From an uncultured Bacilli bacterium (GTDB taxonomy: Bacteria > Bacillota_I > Bacilli_A > RF39 > UBA660): a DNA stretch of 58,567 nucleotides. Each line of letters opens with the position of its first letter. Position 1 is the first letter of the stretch. The stretch spans positions 1-58,567 of the forward strand of contig CALVVF010000009.1 of NCBI GenBank assembly GCA_944363785.1, given 5' to 3'. A model generated the notes under the pieces. It had not been told where the DNA came from. It did no database searches and saw nothing but the letters and a program-made list of their open reading frames with translations. This document shows positions 40,174 through 49,234 of this stretch, in pieces. The translations under genes and the position numbers were made by a program.

Positions 40174-40575
40174 TTAATCTTTTTCTTGTAAATAATCTAA
40201 TTCCTGTAGTACTTTCCACTCTCTTTCTAAAATCCTTTTTAAACTCTCTTTAAATAATAAAGATTCTCTTTTTATAGAGGCAGCACCTAATTCTATTTTC
40301 TCTGCTTGAACCAAAGCATCATAAACAATATAATCCGCATCTTTCTTGGCTTGAGCAATTATCTCTTCTGCTTGTTCCTGATATTGAGTATCAAATTTTT
40401 CTTCCCTGTCTCTATAATCATCTAGTTGTTTTTCTAATGACTTAATCATTTTCTGTTGCATTTCCACTTTATCTAAGAGTGCTTCTGTTTGTTTAATTGT
40501 TCCCTCAATCAACAAGATAATTTCTTCTTTTTCCTGTTGACTAATTACATTTTCTTTACTGCTATCAACCATCAT
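40174..40575 (-). CDS. DivIVA-like coiled-coil protein lacking the N-terminal domain
   Basis: A 133-aa, almost wholly coiled-coil protein. The C-terminal half (QAEEIIAQAKKDADYIVYDA followed by LVQAEKIEL and SLKRILEREWKVLQEL) matches the second coiled coil of DivIVA. The N-terminal lipid-binding domain of DivIVA (with its KxF-type motif that inserts into curved membrane) is missing; the first 20 residues are acidic instead. Position between sepF and ileS is that of divIVA in Firmicutes. It may need a partner to reach the membrane. Confidence 0.75.
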   Translation of the reverse strand: MMVDSSKENVISQQEKEEIILLIEGTIKQTEALLDKVEMQQKMIKSLEKQLDDYRDREEKFDTQYQEQAEEIIAQAKKDADYIVYDALVQAEKIELGAASIKRESLLFKESLKRILEREWKVLQELDYLQEKD

Positions 40576-40593
40576 TTAACCCCACCTAAAATA

Positions 40594-41019
40594 TTACCAA
40601 TTAAATTCGTCTTCTAAAGCTTCTTCTTTTTTCTTTACCGATTTAACTGTATCATCTGTAATCTTACCTTCAATATTTACATCGTTCGGCGCACATAAAA
40701 AAATGCCCCCACCTAGTTTCTGTAAACTACCATTCATAGCATACAAACTACCACTTAAAAAATCTACGATACGCTTTGCTTGTTCCGGTGTAACCCGTTT
40801 CAAATTAACAATAACTGTATTTCTATTTTTTAAATAATCTACAATTTGACTACCTTCAGAATAGGCACGTGGTTCAAATAGAATCATTTTATTCTTCTTT
40901 ATATTTTGCTCTTCTATATCTTCACGGCTTACTTGATAAAATTCATCTTCAGTACCAATCTCACTTACGGTATCCTCGTTTCCTATCCCAAAAAATTTCT
41001 TAATACTGCTTAATGCCAT
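40594..41019 (-). CDS. sepF: SepF cell-division protein (copy 1, operon copy)
   Basis: A 141-aa SepF with amphipathic start MALSSIKKFFGIG, acidic linker, and core SEGSQIVDYLKN, VIVNLKRVTPEQAKRIVDFL, LGGGIFLCAPNDV. It differs at many positions from copies 2 and 3. Setting (PH-like protein before it, DivIVA-like after it) is the usual division locus, so this is the likely housekeeping SepF that links FtsZ to the membrane. Confidence 0.95.
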   Translation of the reverse strand: MALSSIKKFFGIGNEDTVSEIGTEDEFYQVSREDIEEQNIKKNKMILFEPRAYSEGSQIVDYLKNRNTVIVNLKRVTPEQAKRIVDFLSGSLYAMNGSLQKLGGGIFLCAPNDVNIEGKITDDTVKSVKKKEEALEDEFNW

Positions 41020-41066
41020 CTACATTCCTCCAATATCTGTGCCTTAAAATTATACCACGTAATTGT

Positions 41067-41459
41067 CTATTTTTCCAAAATTTTACTACTTAAATATTTA
41101 TAAATATCAAACATGGTATCTAATGGAATCGGTTTATAAAAACTAAGAATAATCACATAACCACTATCTACAGTCATTTCGATAGTCGTATCAAAATTAT
41201 GAATATCTAAATTATAAGTAGAAATCGAATCATACATAATGGAATAGATTTGTCTACGAAATCCCCTAACTCCTTTTCGATCAATAATCATAATTCTCTT
41301 ATCAGTTAAAATTCCAAAATCACGTCCAGCTGAAAAAGCAAATTGAACAGTCTCACTACTATCCAAAAGTTTTAATAACTCAGAATCTAATTCTTCTAGT
41401 GTTACCATTCGATTAAATTGCATACTTGGCGTTAATGGTTTGAACTTAATATAGGCCAT
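41067..41459 (-). CDS. PH-like domain protein
   Basis: A 130-aa protein reading MAYIKFKPLTPSMQFNRMV, then FSAGRDFGILTDKRIMIIDRKG and SISTYNLDIHNFDTTIEM, the strand pattern of bacterial PH domains (YvbH/bPH type). No membrane segment. The ATG at 41459 follows AGGAGGAAG; the longer frame runs through the promoter and upstream terminator and is not used. First gene of the operon with sepF copy 1. A lipid- or protein-binding role at the division site is possible but not shown. Confidence 0.7.
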   Translation of the reverse strand: MAYIKFKPLTPSMQFNRMVTLEELDSELLKLLDSSETVQFAFSAGRDFGILTDKRIMIIDRKGVRGFRRQIYSIMYDSISTYNLDIHNFDTTIEMTVDSGYVIILSFYKPIPLDTMFDIYKYLSSKILEK

Positions 41460-41484
41460 ATTACTTCCTCCTATTCTCAACATA

Positions 41485-41493
41485 ATTATAGCA
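41485..41493 (-). promoter_or_regulatory. Extended -10 promoter of the PH-sepF-divIVA operon
   Basis: Minus strand TGCTATAAT (41485-41493), 26 bases before the ATG at 41459. No consensus -35. Confidence 0.65.
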
Positions 41494-41501
41494 TATAGAA
41501 A

Positions 41502-41534
41502 ACAAAAAAAAAGAGAAATTTGAAATTTCTCTTT
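41502..41534 (-). terminator. Terminator of the Ig-like repeat protein gene
   Basis: Minus-strand AAAGAGAAATTT-C-AAATTTCTCTTT (a perfect inverted repeat) followed by TTTTTTT, 20 bases past the stop. Confidence 0.9.
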
Positions 41535-41553
41535 AAAATTAACTTCTACAATC

Positions 41554-44500
41554 TTACTCAATAGTAAATGTTAATTCTGCTTTTTTATTATATGCTTTAT
41601 CAGTTACTCTTACAAAATAAGTTCCCTTTTCTGTAAATGTATGACCTGATTCAAATGAATACCATTTTCCTCCATCTTTCTGATACTTAGCAGCTTGTAT
41701 ATTTGGTTCATCAATTATTAAGGTAACAGATCCAGTATAATGCCCACCATTTTCTACACCTCTTACTACTGGAGCAGTTCGATCGATAGAAAGTGTAACT
41801 GTTGTAGAATTTCCAGCGTTATCATAAGCAGTCAACGTATAATTACCTTCTCTTTCAAGAGTAAATCTAGACTTAGTTTGATTAGTACTAGTTACATTCG
41901 TAATTACAGTATATGCATAATTAGCATCTGTCACTTCTACAAGAACATTATCATTAGTTACCATACCATCAGTAATATTAAAGGTTGGAGCAGTTGTATC
42001 AATATTGTATGCTCCTTTAGTACTATAAACTTCTGTTACATTTCCTGCTTTATCAACCGCTTTAATATTTAAACGATTTCTTCCATCTACAGTTGGAACT
42101 TTAACTGTATAAGTACCATCACCATTATCAATAATATTTTGCTCAGGTACTAATGTTGTAGCTTTTACATATTTATTAGTCTTTGCCCAAGTATAATATA
42201 CTTCTGAAAGATCATCTTCAGTAATTGTAATTTCTAAAGTTTCCCAAGACTTATAATTAGCATTAGAATTATGAGTAGCTGGGAATTGTACTACTGAAGC
42301 TGTTTTATCAACAATGAAGCTATATACTGTTGTATTTCCAGCTACATCAGTAAATTCAATCGTATTTTTTCCCTCTGGGAAAGTTAAGATATATCCGTCA
42401 TTAACATCTATATATTTTCCAGTATGAGGATACTCTTTACCATTAATCACCAATTTAACAATACTATTGGCATCAAATAATTTTAGATTTACCAAACTAT
42501 AAATGCCATCTTTACCTGTTGAATTATTTTCAAGTACTATTGGATTAGTTTTATCTATAACTACATTTTTCTGAGAAGCAAGAGTGATGTCTTCATTCTT
42601 TAATGCTTTTCCAACATTTCCTGCTTTATCTGCATAATCATATACTTCGATTGTGATGGCACCATCTTGAAGTCCATCATCTTCTTTTACTGTATAGATA
42701 GCAGAATAAATGTATCTATCATCTTTAAATGTACCATCATTGAATTCTACAACGATTTGGTCATTGATTTTTAATTTTGGTGAAACAGCTAGTTTTTCAG
42801 CAAACTCTGCATAGACGTAAATTTTACCATCATTACTTACATACCATACATGTTGTCCATCAACATCTACACCATTTCCGCCAACCATTCTTAGACCAAT
42901 TGCTTCTGGAGCAGTTGTATCAATGTTGTATGCTCCTTGAGTACTATATACTTCTGTTACATTTCCAACAGCATCAATAGCCTTAATATTTAAACGATTT
43001 CTTCCATCAATAGTTGGAACCTTTACAGTATAAGTACCATCTTCATTTTTAGTGATATTTCCACTTGGAACTAAAGTAGTAGCACTTACATATTTGTCAA
43101 TATTTGCCCAAGTATAATATACTTCTGAAAGCTCTCTTTCTGTAATGGTAATTGTTAATGTTTCCCAAGATTTATAATCTGCATTAAAATTATGTGTTTC
43201 AGGGAAATCAACTACTGGGGCATCCCTATCAACATTTGTAATGATAATAGGAACTTCTGTCTTATTTCCAGCTTTATCTACTACAGTGATGGTTTGATCA
43301 ACATTATTAAAATATACTTTACTTAATTCAGTTGTAAATACACCATCAGGGTTCCATAAACCAGCATCTACTGGTTTAATATCCTCGTTAGCAATTAATG
43401 TAACGATTACAGATTGACTCAAGTCCTTAGTACTATATACAACATCTACTATAGGAGCAGTTGTATCAATGTTGTATGCTCCTTGAGTACTATATACTTC
43501 TGTTTCATTTCCTGCGGTATCAATAGCCTTAATATTTAATCTATTTCTACCATCAACAGTTGGAACATTAACAGTATAAGTTCCATCTCCATTATCTATA
43601 ATATTTTCACTTGGAACTAAAGTAGTAGCACTTACATATTTGTTAATATTTGCCCAAGTATAATATACTTCTGAAAGATTTTCATCAGTAATTGTAATAG
43701 GTAGTGTTTCCCATGATTTATAATCTGCATTTGAACTATGTGTTTCAGGAAAAGCAACTACTGGAGCAATAGTATCAATATTGTATGCACCTTTTGTACT
43801 ATATACTTCTGTTATATGCCCAGCAGCATCCACAGCTTTAATATTTAATCTATGTCTACCTTCAATAGTAGGCACTTTAACGGTATAAGTTCCATTACCA
43901 TTATTCTTAATATTTTCACTTGGAACTAAAGTAGTAGCATTTACATACTTATTCGTATTTGCCCAAGTGTAATATACTTCTGAGAGATTATTTTCAGTAA
44001 TTGTAATTGTTAATGTTTCCCATGATTTATAATTTTGTCCTTCACCATGAGTATTAGGGAAAGCAACTACTGGAGCAGTTCTATCATAAATTAATGAATT
44101 ACTAGCAACAGTTTGATCAACAGTAGCACCTTCGTTTTCTGCTAAATCTTTATAACCACTAATTGTAAAAGTTACAAGTCCCTCAGTTAATTCACTTTCA
44201 TCGCTAGTTATAGAGAAATCTGCAGAATAGATAACTTCACCATTTCCACCAGGAATTTTGGTTGCTACCTTACTTTCTCCGTTACTAAGTGTAATCGTTG
44301 GATTTACTAACAATTCTTCTTTGAAAGTAGCCAAAATACGAACGGTTTCACCATTTTTAATATATTGGCTTGAAGAGTTATCCTTGTTAAAGATTTGTAC
44401 TTTTTCTACTTCAGGATTAACGCGATCAATATATACACGATGACCATTAGTAGGTTTTGTAATATCTTTAGTTTTGTTTCCAGCTAAATCATAAATGTTA

Positions 44501-46632
44501 GAAATCTTTAAAGTAACTTCTCCCTCATCCATTTCATCAGCTTTAACTTCATAGTTGATTTTGTAAGTATATTCTCCGTCATCATTTGGACCAGTCATAA
44601 TAACTGCACTGTCCTCAATAACATATTCATTGCCATTACTGATTAATGCAAAAGTAGGATTACCCATTAACTTCTCATCAAATCTAGCATAAACTTGAAT
44701 CGTATCACCAACAGTAACAAAGTATTCACTCTGTTCGTTAGGCTCACCGACTTCTAAGATATTCACAGCATGATGCATAGCATCTGCAGATGTTGTATCA
44801 ATTGTAAATGTTACATATGAGGTATTACCAGCACGATCAGTTGCTGTAATCGTATAAGTGCCTTCTTCTGTAAATGTAAAATCTACTGATTCTGGATTAT
44901 TTTCCCAAGTGTAACTAGCTAAAGTAGTTTTCTCACCATTTAACTCTTGAACTACAGAGATTAAATCATTATCAGAAACTCTTAATGATAGCGATTGATA
45001 AATACCACCATCTGTAAATTCAGTGTCTTCTCCACCTACTTTACCAGTTCCTTCAAAAGCAGCTACACTGTCATCATGATAAATCCAAATTTCTTTATAG
45101 TTACCAGCTTTATCATAAGCAGTAAGCTTATACATCGTATTACCTGAATTCATCATCCAAGTATTTTCTTGAGTAGTTGTTGTTTCACCAGTTGCGTAAT
45201 TATAAATTGTCATATGATCAAAATATTCATCCGTAACAACAACTTCTTTACTAGGGAATGTATTTCCGTTAGTAAAATTATAAGTAGGAAGTGTTCTATC
45301 ATAAATAATCATGTTTTGTGTATCATGATTGATCTTACTGTTATCAAGTTCTTCACCAATATTGTTAGAACTATCTGCATAACCATACACTAAGATAGAA
45401 AGTTCTCCTTCTGCTAATTCACTCTCATCAGCAGGAATTGTATAATCTGCCATATACAAGTAAGTATTAGAATCTTCACGATAACCACTGAAACGGAAGT
45501 TAACTTCGATTTCATCGTTGATCTTTAACTTAGGTAAAACAGCTAATTCTTCCTTAAAATCAACTAGAACACGAATCTTATCTCCATTCTTAGCAAATGT
45601 AGAATAATCAGGTTCAATTCTTAACAAACGTAAAGTTTCATAACTTGGTGCAATTGTATCTACTACATTAACTATTCTCATGACATAATCATGATCATCA
45701 CGATTTGCATCTACTGCAACATTTCCTGCTTGATCAGTATATTTATATACGATCTTGTAGGTACCTACTTTTGTCGTATCTACATGATCAACAGGTTTAA
45801 CGAATACACCACCGATAGAATAGTTGATTAATACAGGTTGTAAATTAGTAATTGTCTCATCTACATTATCTGTAACTGTAGCACCTAATTCTTCATAAGT
45901 ATCGATACCAACTTCTAAAGTCATAGGTGAATCACCATTCAATACAATGACTGGTGCTGTCGTATCTTTAATACGATCTAATAATGCATCTTTTCTCTCC
46001 CCATCAGGTAAAAGATCAACTAATTCCTTAGCATTTTCTAAGTTTTCTTTCGTATTTTCTTTTTCTGATAGTTCGACTGCTTCTTCTGCTTTCTTATAAG
46101 CATCTTCTAGATAATCTTGAATTTGTTTCAAAAGATTATCGATTTCTTCTTGTTTACTATCAATAGCTGCTTGCGTAGTTGGATTAGAAATAATTTCTTC
46201 TCCTTCAGATACTGCTTTTTCTAACTTATCTAAAAGTTCATTCAAAGTAGTATCTACAGTATTAATTTCTGTCAAAACGCTGTTTCCAGAATTAACAGAT
46301 ACTTGTAATTTATCTGTTGAAAGTACAACTTTTGGAATATCTGTATTGCCATTACCATTACCGTTGTTTCCATTGTTTGTATTACCATTACCACTATTTA
46401 CAGGTAATACATCATCGTCATCGGTAACATTATCATCAGTTTCTGGTGTTGTAACATCAGTTTCTGGATCACTATTGTTATCATCACTATCTTGATCGTC
46501 ATTAGTGATTTCTGTGTTGTCAGTCTGCCCACCGTCTAATTTTGTCTCATCATCTCGTTGAAAAGCGAATGTGCCAACCATCAATAATAGCAATAATACA
46601 ACCGCTATAATGACACCTTTTTTCTTGTCCAT
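41554..46632 (-). CDS. Giant Ig-like repeat surface protein
   Basis: A 1692-aa secreted protein. An N-terminal membrane segment (about 6-24) is followed by an acidic Asp/Asn/Thr-rich linker with a GNGNTNNGNNGNGNGN run (to about 100), a helical stretch (110-225), and about a dozen Ig-like domains introduced by DxTAP linkers. Four copies of a ~103-aa unit lie at about 854-957, 957-1060, 1139-1242 and 1446-1549. No LPXTG or other C-terminal anchor is seen; it is held only by the N-terminal segment. Likely an adhesin or stalk. A clear promoter and terminator make it a one-gene unit. Confidence 0.88.
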   Translation of the reverse strand: MDKKKGVIIAVVLLLLLMVGTFAFQRDDETKLDGGQTDNTEITNDDQDSDDNNSDPETDVTTPETDDNVTDDDDVLPVNSGNGNTNNGNNGNGNGNTDIPKVVLSTDKLQVSVNSGNSVLTEINTVDTTLNELLDKLEKAVSEGEEIISNPTTQAAIDSKQEEIDNLLKQIQDYLEDAYKKAEEAVELSEKENTKENLENAKELVDLLPDGERKDALLDRIKDTTAPVIVLNGDSPMTLEVGIDTYEELGATVTDNVDETITNLQPVLINYSIGGVFVKPVDHVDTTKVGTYKIVYKYTDQAGNVAVDANRDDHDYVMRIVNVVDTIAPSYETLRLLRIEPDYSTFAKNGDKIRVLVDFKEELAVLPKLKINDEIEVNFRFSGYREDSNTYLYMADYTIPADESELAEGELSILVYGYADSSNNIGEELDNSKINHDTQNMIIYDRTLPTYNFTNGNTFPSKEVVVTDEYFDHMTIYNYATGETTTTQENTWMMNSGNTMYKLTAYDKAGNYKEIWIYHDDSVAAFEGTGKVGGEDTEFTDGGIYQSLSLRVSDNDLISVVQELNGEKTTLASYTWENNPESVDFTFTEEGTYTITATDRAGNTSYVTFTIDTTSADAMHHAVNILEVGEPNEQSEYFVTVGDTIQVYARFDEKLMGNPTFALISNGNEYVIEDSAVIMTGPNDDGEYTYKINYEVKADEMDEGEVTLKISNIYDLAGNKTKDITKPTNGHRVYIDRVNPEVEKVQIFNKDNSSSQYIKNGETVRILATFKEELLVNPTITLSNGESKVATKIPGGNGEVIYSADFSITSDESELTEGLVTFTISGYKDLAENEGATVDQTVASNSLIYDRTAPVVAFPNTHGEGQNYKSWETLTITITENNLSEVYYTWANTNKYVNATTLVPSENIKNNGNGTYTVKVPTIEGRHRLNIKAVDAAGHITEVYSTKGAYNIDTIAPVVAFPETHSSNADYKSWETLPITITDENLSEVYYTWANINKYVSATTLVPSENIIDNGDGTYTVNVPTVDGRNRLNIKAIDTAGNETEVYSTQGAYNIDTTAPIVDVVYSTKDLSQSVIVTLIANEDIKPVDAGLWNPDGVFTTELSKVYFNNVDQTITVVDKAGNKTEVPIIITNVDRDAPVVDFPETHNFNADYKSWETLTITITERELSEVYYTWANIDKYVSATTLVPSGNITKNEDGTYTVKVPTIDGRNRLNIKAIDAVGNVTEVYSTQGAYNIDTTAPEAIGLRMVGGNGVDVDGQHVWYVSNDGKIYVYAEFAEKLAVSPKLKINDQIVVEFNDGTFKDDRYIYSAIYTVKEDDGLQDGAITIEVYDYADKAGNVGKALKNEDITLASQKNVVIDKTNPIVLENNSTGKDGIYSLVNLKLFDANSIVKLVINGKEYPHTGKYIDVNDGYILTFPEGKNTIEFTDVAGNTTVYSFIVDKTASVVQFPATHNSNANYKSWETLEITITEDDLSEVYYTWAKTNKYVKATTLVPEQNIIDNGDGTYTVKVPTVDGRNRLNIKAVDKAGNVTEVYSTKGAYNIDTTAPTFNITDGMVTNDNVLVEVTDANYAYTVITNVTSTNQTKSRFTLEREGNYTLTAYDNAGNSTTVTLSIDRTAPVVRGVENGGHYTGSVTLIIDEPNIQAAKYQKDGGKWYSFESGHTFTEKGTYFVRVTDKAYNKKAELTFTIE
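41987..42294 (-). repeat. Ig-like repeat unit 4 in the giant surface protein
   Basis: About 308 bases encoding VVQFPATHNS...KSWETLEITITE...LSEVYYTWA...GAYNIDTTAP. The other copies are at 42908-43215, 43454-43761 and 43762-44070. Confidence 0.85.
42908..43215 (-). repeat. Ig-like repeat unit 3
   Basis: Encodes the VVDFPETHNF...LSEVYYTWANIDKYVSATTL...GAYNIDTTAP unit; separated from unit 4 by two different Ig-like domains. Confidence 0.85.
43454..43761 (-). repeat. Ig-like repeat unit 2
   Basis: Encodes VVAFPETHSS...LSEVYYTWANINKYVSATTL...GAYNIDTTAP; directly adjoins unit 1. Confidence 0.85.
43762..44070 (-). repeat. Ig-like repeat unit 1
   Basis: Encodes VVAFPNTHGE...LSEVYYTWANTNKYVNATTL...GAYNIDTIAP; the most diverged of the four, with Thr-Ile instead of Thr-Thr in the final linker. 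Confidence 0.85.
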
Positions 46633-46656
46633 AGACTTTCACTCCTTTTCGAGGTT

Positions 46657-46685
46657 ATTGTAGCACAACAATTTAAGAATTTCAA
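46657..46685 (-). promoter_or_regulatory. Promoter of the giant surface protein gene
   Basis: Minus strand TTGAAA (46680-46685), 17-base spacer ending TGC, TACAAT (46657-46662). It overlaps the terminator T-run of the upstream signal peptidase gene. Confidence 0.75.
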
Positions 46686-46735
46686 CAAAAAAACAGCCAA
46701 AATCTGGGAATTTATCGCCAAATTTTGACTATTTC
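46683..46735 (-). terminator. Terminator of the HerA-signal peptidase unit
   Basis: Minus-strand AGTCAAAATTTGG pairs with CCAGATTTTGGCT (two G-T) followed by GTTTTTTTG, overlapping the end of the signal peptidase gene. Confidence 0.8.
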
Positions 46736-47259
46736 AAAATACCAATTCGATTAATTGGAAAAATCCGGATAGAAGTTTCTCCCAAAATGTCCTTTTCTGA
46801 GACTAAACCGAGCTCTCTACTATCAGAAGAATGTTCCCGATTATCCCCCAAAACAAAGTACATTCCTTCAGGAATTTTGTCATATCCTAATTGTGTTAGA
46901 TTAAAATCAGCGGTTACAACTCCATCAACTAAATAGTCCTCTTCTACTATTTCTCCATTAATGTAAAGTTGATTATCCTTAAATTCAACCGTCTCCCCCG
47001 GTAACCCAACTACCCTCTTAATTAAGTAATTGGTATCCTCAAAACGCAAAGCCACAACATCTCCACGTTTAATATCCGAAAAACGATACTTCAATTTATT
47101 CAGAATCAATACGTCATTATCATGGAAATTAGGATACATTGATTCACCTAATACTTGTTGTAGAGAAAAACAATAAACCACGATAAACAAGATACAACCA
47201 AAGAAAACAAAATATTTAAATGCATCTAAAAAGAATTCTTTGATATCACGAAAATCCAT
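46729..47259 (-). CDS. sipS: Signal peptidase I
   Basis: A 176-aa type I signal peptidase with one N-terminal membrane anchor (about 14-35). The catalytic pair is Ser40 (GESMYPNF) and Lys81 (YLIKRVVGLPGE); FVLGDNREHSSDSRELG is the conserved box near the end. It removes signal peptides from exported proteins. It starts 19 bases after the HerA-like gene stop and probably shares its transcript. Surrounding genes encode several secreted proteins. Confidence 0.95.
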   Translation of the reverse strand: MDFRDIKEFFLDAFKYFVFFGCILFIVVYCFSLQQVLGESMYPNFHDNDVLILNKLKYRFSDIKRGDVVALRFEDTNYLIKRVVGLPGETVEFKDNQLYINGEIVEEDYLVDGVVTADFNLTQLGYDKIPEGMYFVLGDNREHSSDSRELGLVSEKDILGETSIRIFPINRIGILK

Positions 47260-47278
47260 AGTTAATTTTTACACCACC

Positions 47279-49039
47279 TTAATACCATGCCGCAAAAATA
47301 TCCGCATTGTTGCTGAGTGGTTCTGGATCTGGTTTCTCAAATCTCATCGAAACAGGTACCTTAAAAGCACTACCAAACGCAATACAATTTCCTGCCTGCA
47401 AAGACTTTAACTGCTCAATAATTTCCGAACTAACACTAGGAACCATATTCTTAATAAAAGTTAAATCTTTAGGATGAAGGGTTCTTAGAATTAAGAAATT
47501 ACTACACTGTGAAATTGAAGTTTCAGAAAGTTCAGAAGGGCGTTGAGTAATTAACCCTAAAATAACTCCATACTTTCTACCTTCTTTAGTGATACGATCA
47601 AAGATATTATATCCTAAAATCTCTGTATCGGTATCGTTTTGTACATAACGGTGTGCTTCTTCAATAATGATATGAAAAGGCACCTTGGCTCTTTCTCTTG
47701 ATTCTACACTAAATGTAAACAAAATATGAGAAATGATCTTAGTAATCGCTTTAGCCATTCGATCATCGACATGACTGATATTAAAATTGACGATTTGAGC
47801 TTTCTTTCCATCGATCGCAGTAATTAAACTACGAATAAAAGTCTCTTTAGAAATCATCTCTTTACACTCAAAATACTTTGCATATTCGCCACTAACTAAA
47901 GAATGTAAACGAACACTTAAGATATTCGCATAATCGAAGATACGATCACTCTTTAATACACCCTCACTAATTAAAGCAAAATCAAGAGCATTCTCTAAAT
48001 CTTGAAGAGTAAAAAAAGTACTTCCATCAAAATCAGTAAGTTCTAATCCATCAATAACAAATTGATTAACAAAATCAACTACAAGCTCCATCTCTTGCAT
48101 TTTACCTGACTGATCAACAAACAAACACTGTTTCAGTGTTCTAACATAACCTGGTTCTCTAATCGTACTATTTAAATTCAAATCTTCCGTATTAAAGTTC
48201 GTAAGAACAGCAACGATTTGATCCCTAATTTTTCCTGAACTTGTTCCACTAAGTAAAATATCTAAAATAGCACGTGCAATAATATCATTTTTATGCTTCT
48301 TCACATCAGGATTATTACTATTTAACACCTTTACTAATTTTAAAGCCTTTTCGATAATTGGTAATTGATTAGGATTATCCACCGCTAATAATTGTGCATA
48401 ATCATCAACATCCAAAAGCCATAAAGGAATACGTAAAATATCAGAAGCATCCGCCTCGACATTAGTCGTTACTGTCTTATAACGAATAAGTGGATTTTTC
48501 TCACTTAACTTTGAAAAAGCACGAGTATATTCACCATAAGCATCAAATAAGAAAATATTAGAATTAAGTGGTACATAGCTACTTCCCGTAAATAAATTCT
48601 GAATAATTTTAGACACGGTAAAACTTTTTCCACTACCTGTATTTCCTAAAATAGCAAAATGACTATTAAAAAACTTATTTATATCGACATTGATTCGATA
48701 ATTTGTATACACTGTCGAAAGTCCAAAATAAACTTGACTACCATCTTTAATCTGTTGATCTCCTAATATTTGAGAAAGTTCTTCTAATTTAATCATTCTA
48801 ACTATCGACTTAAAAGACGGTTTACGATTAAACCCAGCTAAAAACTGACCTCCTACAAACTCTCCAACAATCGCAATCTTAAGTGTTGTTTTAGAAACAT
48901 CGCGAATTTCTCCTACTACTTTACTTTTATCATCTTCGAATACAACATGTAAGTTGACTAAACTAGCTTGTGCTGTAATATCAATCTCTAATGCTACTTC
49001 GACATAGTTTCCTTCTATAGAAAGAATCTTTCCTAACAT
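47279..49039 (-). CDS. HerA-like ATPase (HAS-barrel, FtsK/HerA superfamily)
   Basis: A 586-aa ATPase. The N-terminal HAS-barrel (1-95, MLGKILSIEGNYVEVAL) is followed by Walker A GNTGSGKS at 132-139, a helical insertion, Walker B IIIEE at 457-461 with AHRYVQND, and the sensor/arginine region LGLITQRPSELSETSISQCS near 495-513. HerA proteins form hexameric DNA translocases, in archaea with NurA nuclease, and in bacteria also in anti-phage pairs; no nuclease or SIR2 partner is next to this one. The ATG at 49039 follows GGAAGCGG. Confidence 0.88.
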   Translation of the reverse strand: MLGKILSIEGNYVEVALEIDITAQASLVNLHVVFEDDKSKVVGEIRDVSKTTLKIAIVGEFVGGQFLAGFNRKPSFKSIVRMIKLEELSQILGDQQIKDGSQVYFGLSTVYTNYRINVDINKFFNSHFAILGNTGSGKSFTVSKIIQNLFTGSSYVPLNSNIFLFDAYGEYTRAFSKLSEKNPLIRYKTVTTNVEADASDILRIPLWLLDVDDYAQLLAVDNPNQLPIIEKALKLVKVLNSNNPDVKKHKNDIIARAILDILLSGTSSGKIRDQIVAVLTNFNTEDLNLNSTIREPGYVRTLKQCLFVDQSGKMQEMELVVDFVNQFVIDGLELTDFDGSTFFTLQDLENALDFALISEGVLKSDRIFDYANILSVRLHSLVSGEYAKYFECKEMISKETFIRSLITAIDGKKAQIVNFNISHVDDRMAKAITKIISHILFTFSVESRERAKVPFHIIIEEAHRYVQNDTDTEILGYNIFDRITKEGRKYGVILGLITQRPSELSETSISQCSNFLILRTLHPKDLTFIKNMVPSVSSEIIEQLKSLQAGNCIAFGSAFKVPVSMRFEKPDPEPLSNNADIFAAWY

Positions 49040-49073
49040 ATTATCCGCTTCCTTCCTCCCTATTCTGAACAAA

Positions 49074-49082
49074 ATTATATCA
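49074..49082 (-). promoter_or_regulatory. Extended -10 promoter of the HerA-sipS unit
   Basis: Minus strand TGATATAAT, 35 bases before the ATG at 49039; -35 unclear. Directly follows the terminator at 49097. Confidence 0.6.
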
Positions 49083-49096
49083 CACATAAAGCAAAA

Positions 49097-49125
49097 GAAA
49101 AAGATAGTTTTCGAAGAAACTATCT
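49097..49125 (-). terminator. Terminator of the Ig-like protein gene at 49235
   Basis: Minus-strand AGATAGTTT-CTTCGA-AAACTATCT followed by TTTTTC. A second imperfect hairpin (TCATAGA...TCTATGA) lies at about 49167-49192. Confidence 0.85.
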
Positions 49126-49234
49126 ATCACAGAAGACAAATCATATTCTTTGACAATATCATCATCTCATAGATGCTTTGACCATTCTATGAGTATCTTC
49201 ATCAAGTGACTATTTTTCTTTTATATTTTTACTC

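Noticed and set aside
41987..44070. Long direct repeats as a mobile or CRISPR-like structure
   Set aside because: They are in-frame protein domain repeats within one gene.
47279..49039. HerA-based anti-phage defence system
   Set aside because: No NurA, SIR2, DUF4297 or other effector is adjacent; neighbours are signal peptidase and surface proteins.
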